DNA of 40,377 nt from Pleurobrachia bachei. Lineage: Eukaryota; Ctenophora; Tentaculata; Cydippida; Pleurobrachiidae. The DNA lies in assembly GCA_000695325.1 (NCBI GenBank), contig AVPN01000535.1:7138-47514 (forward strand), in the 5' to 3' direction. Position numbers and translations under genes: made by a program. The notes under the pieces are model-generated. The model was not told the DNA's origin. It made no database searches and saw only the letters and a list, made by a program, of their open reading frames with translations. This document shows, one piece after another, positions 23,139 through 32,500 of this stretch (position 1 is the stretch's first letter; the number at the start of each line of letters is the position of its first letter).

Positions 23139-25289
23139 CTCGGGTGAGGCTGATCCAGCGGTTTTTACATTGTCAAATTAGGACTTGTGTTAGGATTTCT
23201 CTAGGAAGGTGGTACTGTGAAACATCGAGTCTCCATGGAACTTCATTATCTCAAACATTACAGTCAGGGCCCTGGGAATAGTTGAGGTTGAAAGGACAAA
23301 GCTAGCAGTGATGTGAGCGGACGAATAGTACTTGCAAAATAAGTTCGGTGCAATTATTAATTTCAGGGTTGAAATTCACCCATGTCTCTGACACACGTAC
23401 CTAGTTCTGACGTCTAGTTTACATCGGTTTATGATACAACTCAGTTCGAAGAGGACAGGGAACCAGCCCTTTACCCACACATTCTCTGTTATGTTATCCT
23501 CCCCAGAGAACCTCTGAAATAGGGAGGGGTTAGATTCTAATATGGAGTTAGCACTATGTTGCTATGGTTACTAATCTTAGTAACTATTAGTTACCATGGT
23601 TACCACTAGTTACCTCAGGGTGTTCTGATACGTAGTTAGCGCATCTTCTGATGAGTCGTATTGCTTCCATAGACGTATCAGGGAAGGCAGCATTACATGC
23701 AAACTCTGATAGACACTTCACAGCGTCTTGGAATGAATCACCTATCACCTGAAACGATATGTGATCTGTTAGAAACCCCTTTAGAAATACGAAATCAAAC
23801 AAAGGATAACACCACCAACACTCGATAGTTATAGGCCGGGTAGTAGCTACTAACCGAGAAGTATAGATCGAAGATGCTGGCAGTGGTTTGGAAGGCAAGT
23901 TCCACGATGGCCTGATCGCTATCAGCTGCTGCGATATGGAATACACTAAAGATGTTGTTCCACCCTGACTTGATGTTCTTCGCTTGACTGTTCACCTGGA
24001 GACAGTTAGAATAGAGACTACTTGAGGTCATATTCTGGAGACACGATGTAACGAAATACATGGTTGCTATGGAAACAAGGGTGTGCAGCGCTACCTACCA
24101 TCTGAGCGATGCACCTGACCACCAGATCCCTGATAGCATTACTTCCATTCTCCTTCATAATGTGCTCAAAGGGCCTCAGGAAATCCTTCTGGAATCGGAA
24201 ATTAGGCAACTCTCCCTTCTCCAGAAACTTCATTGATAGTTGTCGGAGGGAATCCACTGCAAATACAGCTACCTCTTCCAAATGAGAACACCCCACCTGA
24301 ATTCATCAGATCGCATGTTAAAATAACATGTGGAGTGTGGACAATGTTTAATGTCAGTTCTAGTTGTAACTTATTTTTCGATTAAATTTTATCCATTGTT
24401 ATGTACCTTGTTAAAATGATCACCAATGACTTGCCAGATCTTGCTCCACTCCAGCCTGATACGGTTCATATTGTAGTAACTGATCTCAACTATCTTCTGT
24501 AGAGAGAACATCCGGGGAGAGACAGGGTTGTTTAGTTCCTCCATTGATACCTTACACAACGCATCCACAAAATATACTGGAGAGAGGGATGAAGTTCAGT
24601 ATACTGACTCACTATAGTACCACCAGTCCAATACCCCGTCAACAATTGGTGAACGGACTTGTTTCTACATGGACCCTCACTTACCAATGGCATGCCCATC
24701 AAGTCGGGGTGATCCAGTGAATATCTTGTCCACTGCTACAATAACGCTCTGGTTGGAGCTAGTTCCCAGTGTCTGCTGTAGTGTCGTCACCAGCTTCCTA
24801 TCCATCACTGGAGAACGAGGGGAGGGAGTTGTTATACAGATGGAACAGAAGTCTTGTGGGGAGGATTTTATAGAGCTCAGATACTCAGAGTTTAGGAACA
24901 CTGTATTGTAAGAAGAGTGGTTACTTACTCGTTTCCTTCTCTAGGAACTTTGTTTTAACTCCAGTTCCAATTAGCTGTGCTAATTCCAACTGACTTATAA
25001 CTTTCAGAATCTGAGGGGAAGATAGTGTTATGCAGTGAGAGTCTGGTTATTCTCACTCGGAAATGAACGATGTTCTCCATACTTGCTGTTCTCATACACA
25101 GTGTTTGTCCCATTTCTCTCCATAACTTACATCATACCAGCTCTCCTCCAGATAGTTACAGTCACTGTACGCAACAGATATCAGTGTTTTAATTGTCTCC
25201 AGATTCTTGGGTCGTATCTCACTGAACCCACTGTTTACATTCAGCATAGTGAACCGGGCTAGGGACTGGATATACGCTGATCTCTCTAC
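23139..25289 (-). CDS. ARFGEF1/2: ARFGEF (BIG) HDS exons, copy A (one exon disrupted)
   Basis: Exons on the minus strand: 25289-25131 ([19 protein letters not shown]), 25010-24929 ([20 protein letters not shown]), 24807-24685 ([20 protein letters not shown]), 24576-24407 ([19 protein letters not shown]), 24296-24099 ([20 protein letters not shown]), 23995-23855, 23748-23614 ([20 protein letters not shown]), 23513-23401 ([20 protein letters not shown]) and 23271-23139. All match BIG1 HDS1-HDS2 in order and phase. The last exon starts [14 protein letters not shown] and ends [13 protein letters not shown], but the 17 codons between are replaced by an unreversed complement that brings two stops, so this copy cannot encode the full protein as written. 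This copy leads directly to exon 18493 or its duplicates. Confidence 0.92.
23178..23228 (-). other. 51-nt segment that is the unreversed complement of the expected coding sequence
   Basis: Copy B of the same exon (25676-25725) reads normally and encodes [17 protein letters not shown], the expected BIG sequence. Base by base, in the same left-to-right order, 23179-23228 is the Watson-Crick complement of 25676-25725: 50 of 50 positions. Position 23178 fits the expected A of the Ile codon. The block begins and ends on codon boundaries, and normal coding (FDNVK) resumes immediately. An inversion would give the reverse complement, which this is not. Confidence 0.95.
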
Positions 25290-25466
25290 CTACAGTGGGA
25301 GAGAGGCTTTATCACACGGCTTCGACAAACCACGAGATATATTTTAGGGTTTTATTGTACTGCTTTTTTCGCTCGCTGATATAATGGGGTTATATTATGG
25401 GGTTATATTATGCAGATAATATATGAGCGCCTGATCTTTAAAACATAACCCCATTTCAACAAGAAC

Positions 25467-25675
25467 ACGTACCTTGCTATTAAAGATACAGGAGACCCTA
25501 ACAGCACGTACCTTGCTATTAAAGATACAGGAGACCCTAACAGCACGTACCTTGCTATTAAAGATACAGGAGACCCTAACAGCACGTACCTTGCTATTAA
25601 AGATACAGGAGACCCTAACAGCACGTACCTTGCTATTAAAGATACAGGAGACCCTAACAGCACGTACCTTGCTAT
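25467..25675 (-). repeat. 39-bp minisatellite carrying a 5' splice site, array A (6 donors)
   Basis: Donors (GTACGT on the minus strand) occur at 25467, 25506, 25545, 25584, 25623 and 25662, an exact 39-bp period. Each unit is the last 33 nt of the BIG exon ([11 protein letters not shown]) plus the 6-nt donor. The array is fused at 25675 to the exon encoding [12 protein letters not shown], not to the exon it came from, marking a duplication breakpoint. Being 13 codons long without stops, the units can be read through in frame. Confidence 0.95.
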
Positions 25676-27765
25676 ATCCTGAACACAATCCTAAAGAGAT
25701 CCTTCCACCATGACACTTTGTAGCTATCTCCATGGAACTTCATTATCTCAAACATTACAGTCAGGGCCCTGGGGAGTTTTAGAGGTTAGACGGGGCCCTG
25801 AGCGAGCACTTGGCAAAGAAAGCTCAGGGGAACTGAAAGTCACCTATGTCTCTGACACACGTACCGAGTTCTGACGTCTAGTTTACACCGGTTTATGATA
25901 CAACTCAGTTCGAATAGGACAGGGAACCAGCCCTTTACCCACACGTTCTCTGTTATGTTATCCTCCCCAGAGAACCTCTGAAATAGGGAGGAGTTAGATT
26001 CTAATGTAGAGTTAGCACTATGTTGCTATGGTTACCAATCTTAGCAACCATGGTTACCATGGTTACCACTAGTTACCTCAGGGTGTTCTGATACGTAGTT
26101 AGCGCATCTCCTGATGAGTCGTATTGCTTCCATTGACGTATCGGGGAAGGCAGCGTTACATGCAAACTCTGATAGACACTTCACTGCGTCTTGGAACGAA
26201 TCACCTATCACCTGAAACGATATCATGTCACATTCATGTGATTTGTTAGGTTCCCCTTTAGAAATACGAAATCAAACCAAGACACCCACAAAACAAGCCC
26301 CCATCAACTTTCAGTAGTAGCTACTAACCGAGAAGTATAGATCGAAGATGCTGGCAGTGGTTTGGAAGGCAAGTTCCACGATCGCCTGGTCGCTATCAGC
26401 TGCTGCGATATGAAACACACTAAAGATATTGTTCCACCCTGACTTGATGTTCTTCGCTTGGCTGTTCACCTGCACATGTGAGAGAGAGTAGAGATTACAA
26501 GGTGATATTCTGGAGACAAGAGACAATATAATAAATAAGGATATATGGTTGGGGTGCATTATAATTCAACCTACCATCTGAGCGATGCACCTGACCACCA
26601 GATCCCTGATGGCATTGCTTCCATTCTCCTTCATAATGTGCTCAAAGGGTCTCAGGAAATCCTTCTGGAATCGGAAATTAGGCAGCTCTCCCTTCTCCAA
26701 GAACTTCATGGATAGTTGTCGGAGGGAATCCACTGCAAATACAGCCACCTCTTCCAAATGAGAACACCCCACCTGAATTCATCAGATCGCATGTTAAAAT
26801 AACATGTGGAGTGTGGACAATGTTTAATGTCAGTTCTAGTTGTAACTTATTTTTCGATTAAATTTTATCCATTGTTATGTACCTTGTTAAAATGATCACC
26901 AATGACTTGCCAGATCTTGCTCCACTCCAGCCTGATACGGTTCATATTGTAGTAACTGATCTCAACTATCTTCTGTAGAGAGAACATCCGGGGAGAGACA
27001 GGGTTGTTTAGTTCCTCCATTGATACCTTACACAACGCATCCACAAAATATACTGGAGAGAGGGATGAAGTTCAGTATACTGACTCACTATAGTACCACC
27101 AGTCCAATACCCCGTCAACAATTGGTGAACGGACTTGTTTCTACATGGACCCTCACTTACCAATGGCATGCCCATCAAGTCGGGGTGATCCAGTGAATAT
27201 CTTGTCCACTGCTACAATAACGCTCTGGTTGGAGCTAGTTCCCAGTGTCTGCTGTAGTGTCGTCACCAGCTTCCTATCCATCACTGGAGAACGAGGGGAG
27301 GGAGTTGTTATACAGATGGAACAGAAGTCTTGTGGGGAGGATTTTATAGAGCTCAGATACTCAGAGTTTAGGAACACTGTATTGTAAGAAGAGTGGTTAC
27401 TTACTCGTTTCCTTCTCTAGGAACTTTGTTTTAACTCCAGTTCCAATTAGCTGTGCTAATTCCAACTGACTTATAACTTTCAGAATCTGAGGGGAAGATA
27501 GTGTTATGCAGTGAGAGTCTGGTTATTCTCACTCGGAAATGAACGATGTTCTCCATACTTGCTGTTCTCATACACAGTGTTTGTCCCATTTCTCTCCATA
27601 ACTTACATCATACCAGCTCTCCTCCAGATAGTTACAGTCACTGTACGCAACAGATATCAGTGTTTTAATTGTCTCCAGATTCTTGGGTCGTATCTCACTG
27701 AACCCACTGTTTACATTCAGCATAGTGAACCGGGCTAGGGACTGGATATACGCTGATCTCTCTAC
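25676..27765 (-). pseudogene. BIG HDS exons, copy B (truncated)
   Basis: Repeats exons from [11 protein letters not shown] (27765-27607) to the exon starting [10 protein letters not shown] (25773), which is cut after FRI at 25676. From about 26776 rightward it is identical to copy A; left of that it carries allele-like differences in exons and introns. It holds the only normally oriented version of the [12 protein letters not shown] segment in the window. Confidence 0.9.
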
Positions 27766-27942
27766 CTACAGTGGGAGAGAGGCTTTATCACACGGCTTCG
27801 ACAAACCACGAGATATATTTTAGGGTTTTATTGTACTGCTTTTTTCGCTCGCTGATATAATGGGGTTATATTATGGGGTTATATTATGCAGATAATATAT
27901 GAGCGCCTGATCTTTAAAACATAACCCCATTTCAACAAGAAC

Positions 27943-28195
27943 ACGTACCTTGCTATTAAAGATACAGGAGACCCTAACAGCACGTACCTTGCTATTAAAG
28001 ATACAGGAGACCCTAACAGCACGTACCTTGCTATTAAAGATACAGGAGACCCTAACAGCACGTACCTTGCTATTAAAGATACAGGAGACCCTAACAGCAC
28101 GTACCTTGCTATTAAAGATACAGGAGACCCTAACAGCACGTACCTTGCTATTAAAGATACAGGAGACCCTAACAGCACGTACCTTGCTATTAAAG
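27943..28195 (-). repeat. 39-bp splice-donor minisatellite, array B (7 donors)
   Basis: Donors at 27943, 27982, 28021, 28060, 28099, 28138 and 28177. Same unit as array A. At 28195 the array is fused to the middle of the exon reading [11 protein letters not shown], again a junction between array and unrelated exon sequence. Confidence 0.95.
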
Positions 28196-29215
28196 AACCT
28201 CTTCCAAATGAGAACACCCCACCTGAATTCATCAGATCGCATGTTAAAATAACATGTGGAGTGTGGACAATGTTTAATGTCAGTTCTAGTTGTAACTTAT
28301 TTTTCGATTAAATTTTATCCATTGTTATGTACCTTGTTAAAATGATCACCAATGACTTGCCAGATCTTGCTCCACTCCAGCCTGATACGGTTCATATTGT
28401 AGTAACTGATCTCAACTATCTTCTGTAGAGAGAACATCCGGGGAGAGACAGGGTTGTTTAGTTCCTCCATTGATACCTTACACAACGCATCCACAAAATA
28501 TACTGGAGAGAGGGATGAAGTTCAGTATACTGACTCACTATAGTACCACCAGTCCAATACCCCGTCAACAATTGGTGAACGGACTTGTTTCTACATGGAC
28601 CCTCACTTACCAATGGCATGCCCATCAAGTCGGGGTGATCCAGTGAATATCTTGTCCACTGCTACAATAACGCTCTGGTTGGAGCTAGTTCCCAGTGTCT
28701 GCTGTAGTGTCGTCACCAGCTTCCTATCCATCACTGGAGAACGAGGGGAGGGAGTTGTTATACAGATGGAACAGAAGTCTTGTGGGGAGGATTTTATAGA
28801 GCTCAGATACTCAGAGTTTAGGAACACTGTATTGTAAGAAGAGTGGTTACTTACTCGTTTCCTTCTCTAGGAACTTTGTTTTAACTCCAGTTCCAATTAG
28901 CTGTGCTAATTCCAACTGACTTATAACTTTCAGAATCTGAGGGGAAGATAGTGTTATGCAGTGAGAGTCTGGTTATTCTCACTCGGAAATGAACGATGTT
29001 CTCCATACTTGCTGTTCTCATACACAGTGTTTGTCCCATTTCTCTCCATAACTTACATCATACCAGCTCTCCTCCAGATAGTTACAGTCACTGTACGCAA
29101 CAGATATCAGTGTTTTAATTGTCTCCAGATTCTTGGGTCGTATCTCACTGAACCCACTGTTTACATTCAGCATAGTGAACCGGGCTAGGGACTGGATATA
29201 CGCTGATCTCTCTAC
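28196..29215 (-). pseudogene. BIG HDS exons, copy C (the one collinear with the 5' half)
   Basis: Exons 29215-29057, 28936-28855, 28733-28611 and 28502-28333, plus a fragment (28222-28196). This copy directly follows the single-copy exon 29700-29477, so its right part is the true continuation of the gene, and it then breaks off at 28196. Confidence 0.88.
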
Positions 29216-29392
29216 CTACAGTAGGAGAGAGGCTTTATCACACGGCTTCGACAAACCACGAGATATATTTTAGGGTTTTATTGTACTGCTTTTTTCGCTC
29301 GCTGATATAATGGGGTTATATTATGGGGTTATATTATGCAGATAATATATGAGCGCCTGATCTTTAAAACATAACCCCATTTCAACAAGAAC

Positions 29393-29515
29393 ACGTACCT
29401 TGCTATTAAAGATACAGGAGACCCTGACAGCACGTACCTTGCTATTAAAGATACAGGAGACCCTAACAGCACGTACCTTGCTATTAAAGATACAGGAGAC
29501 CCTAACAGCACATCT
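29393..29515 (-). repeat. 39-bp splice-donor minisatellite, array C (3 donors, at the parent exon)
   Basis: Donors at 29393, 29432 and 29471. The copy at 29471-29476 follows the single-copy exon ending [12 protein letters not shown] (29477), so this is the array in its original place. One unit has a G for A change (near 29426). Confidence 0.95.
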
Positions 29516-32500
29516 AAACCCATCTAGACAGAGTGCAATGAGTTCAGCATCGTTGCTATCTTGTAGTGTTATACTGAATACAGCGAGGAATGGGGTCCAT
29601 GTTAGCATTAACATGGGTCTAACATGTTCTGAATGAGAGGCTGACATGAAGGTAGTGTCCTTCTTACTAACTCCCTCCATCATGTTCAATGCGTTCTTTC
29701 CTGAAAGGGAGGGGGAGGTTAGTTCTTATGTCTAAGCAGCATTCAAGACATAGGGTTTGAGCTATGATGCACTTACTAGGAAAACTAGGTCTCCTAAAAG
29801 GTTGCATGGTTTTGGTGTCTATATAATAGGCCTAAGGCCTTTAGAGGACAACTATGGCACAGGAAGTCGGGTAGGGAATTTATTTAAATAGACGTGGCTT
29901 ACCCAAGTCTGTTAGAGCCTGGTCGTACATTTGACGTTTCTGTGTCTCGGTTCCTGAACCTGTAAACACCCCTCATTAGATCGCAGCATAATAGCCTTCT
30001 CCTTTACTCCCTCTCTCCTTCTATATATTCCCCCTCTCTCTAATCTCTTTCCCTCAGCCCTCTCTGTCTATTTAGTCCCTCTGTGACAAGTATAAAACGT
30101 ACGTGTTGCATTGACCCTCTGCAGGTCAGCCTTGTCGTACTTCATTTTGATTTCATTGGCCGAGATATCATCATAGATCTCTAACAAGTACTCCCGGGGC
30201 AGATCATTAGAATCGTTAATTCCCCTGTTCATCTTTACATAGCCCTCCTTCGTGATCTTAGTACGCACCTAGATAGGGGGGGGATGTTATTGGGAGCTTA
30301 GTACGCACCTAGAGGGTGGGGGGGATGTTATTGGGAGCTTAGTACGCACCTAGAGGGTGGGGGGGATGTTATTGGGAGCTTAGTACGCACCTAGAGGGTG
30401 GGGGGGATGTTATTGGGAGCTTAGTACGCACCTAGAGGGTGGGGGGGATGTTATTGGGAGCTTAGTACGCACCTAGAGGGTGGGGGGGATGTTATTGGGA
30501 GCTTAGTACGCACCTAGAGGGTGGGGGGGATGTTATTGGGAGCTTAGTACGCACCTAGAGGGTGGGGGGGATGTTATTGGGAGCTTAGTACGCACCTAGA
30601 GGGTGGGGGGGATGTTATTGGGAGCTTAGTACGCACCTAGAGGGTGGGGGGGATGTTATTGGGAGCTTAGTACGCACCTAGAGGGTGGGGGGGATGTTAT
30701 TGGGAGCTTAGTACGCACCTAGAGGGTGGGGGGGATGTTATTGGGAGCTTAGTACGCACCTAGAGGGTGGGGGGGATGTTATTGGGAGCTTAGTACGCAC
30801 CTAGAGGGTGGGGGGGATGTTATTGGGAGCTTAGTACGCACCTAGAGGGTGGGGGGGATGTTATTGGGAGCTTAGTACGCACCTAGAGGGTGGGGGGGAT
30901 GTTATTGGGAGCTTAGTACGCACCTAGAGGGTGGGGGGGATGTTATTGGGAGCTTAGTACGCACCTAGAGGGTGGGGGGGATGTTATTGGGAGCTTAGTA
31001 CGCACCTAGAGGGTGGGGGGGATGTTATTGGGAGCTTAGTACGCACCTAGAGGGTGGGGGGGATGTTATTGGGAGCTTAGTACGCACCTAGAGGGTGGGG
31101 GGGATGTTATTGGGAGCTTAGTACGCACCTAGAGGGTGGGGGGGATGTTATTGGGAGCTTAGTACGCACCTAGAGGGTGGGGGGGATGTTATTGGGAGCT
31201 TAGTACGCACCTAGAGGGTGGGGGGGATGTTATTGGGAGCTTAGTACGCACCTAGAGGGTGGGGGGGATGTTATTGGGAGCTTAGTACGCACCTAGAGGG
31301 TGGGGGGGATGTTATTGGGAGCTTAGTACGCACCTAGAGGGTGGGGGGGATGTTATTGGGAGCTTAGTACGCACCTAGAGGGTGGGGGGGATGTTATTGG
31401 GAGCTTAGTACGCACCTAGAGGGTGGGGGGGATGTTATTGGGAGCTTAGTACGCACCTAGAGGGTGGGGGGGATGTTATTGGGAGCTTAGTACGCACCTA
31501 GAGGGTGGGGGGGATGTTATTGGGAGCTTAGTACGCACCTAGAGGGTGGGGGGGATGTTATTGGGAGCTTAGTACGCACCTAGAGGGTGGGGGGGATGTT
31601 ATTGGGAGCTTAGTACGCACCTAGAGGGTGGGGGGGATGTTATTGGGAGCTTAGTACGCACCTAGAGGGTGGGGGGGATGTTATTGGGAGCTTAGTACGC
31701 ACCTAGAGGGTGGGGGGGATGTTATTGGGAGCTTAGTACGCACCTAGAGGGTGGGGGGGATGTTATTGGGAGCTTAGTACGCACCTAGAGGGTGGGGGGG
31801 ATGTTATTGGGAGCTTAGTACGCACCTAGAGGGTGGGGGGGATGTTATTGGGAGCTTAGTACGCACCTAGAGGGTGGGGGGGATGTTATTGGGAGCTTAG
31901 TACGCACCTAGAGGGGTATCTATTCACAGAGTACCACGCTGTCGCGTGATACTATCTTCCATAGTCTAACTAGGCAAGATGTGTCTGGATGTGTCTGTAA
32001 ACACGTACACCTTGAACATGTTTTATATTTTCTTAACTTTCTTCTTGTTCAATATAATGAATAAATGTACGAAGACTGTTGATTTATACGATGCACCATG
32101 CAACTTGAACAATTGCAAAATTAGAAACATTTCAATTTTATTTGCGGTGAGTTACAAAGAGGGGGTAGAAATAAAATAGAAGCGATCATATTGTTCTTGG
32201 TGCGTTAACTTTGCGTTCCGGTACCTATCTATTTTATGCAGGAACCGACCGAAACAAGTAAACAGCCAATCAGAACTCGTTATTCAGGTCACGTGACTAG
32301 TTATCAGCCAATCAGGGACCAGTATTTCCTGATTCGGTCGGTTCCTGATTTTATGTTTATTGCTTTAGTTACATTTCGCAAGATTCAAAGTCACATACGA
32401 ACAATTTATTCCTTGATTTGTTGAATCACTGGGCCTATTGTGGTTTGTTTCTTTCTCGAATACCCATATATTTTATGTAATAAATGGGTAAATTAATATA

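Larger units (their letters stand above)
23229..29515. repeat. Tandem partial triplication of BIG HDS region
   Basis: Copies A, B and C repeat at offsets of 2476 bp (A to B) and 1450 bp (B to C). About 24300-25466, 26776-27942 and 28225-29392 are essentially identical, while 23229-24296 and 25726-26772 differ in the manner of two alleles. Both internal breakpoints join a 39-bp minisatellite to exon sequence. Confidence 0.93.

Noticed and set aside
23178-23228. Simple 51-bp inversion
   Set aside because: The reverse complement of the segment does not match the expected sequence; only the unreversed complement does.
25395-25733. Repetitive 79-123-residue frames (for example [13 protein letters not shown] repeats) on both strands, also near 27871-28252
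   Set aside because: They are read-through of the 39-bp splice-donor minisatellite. Only the 33-nt exon end is genuine coding sequence; in-frame extension is raised as a hypothesis in the findings, not called as a gene.
30263-31915. CRISPR array
   Set aside because: Units are contiguous with no unique spacers, there are no cas genes, and the unit is clearly a copy of an adjacent intron-exon junction in an animal gene.
32236-32424. 62-residue plus-strand frame
   Set aside because: It overlaps the hAT-like MITE and its flanks and has no coding features.
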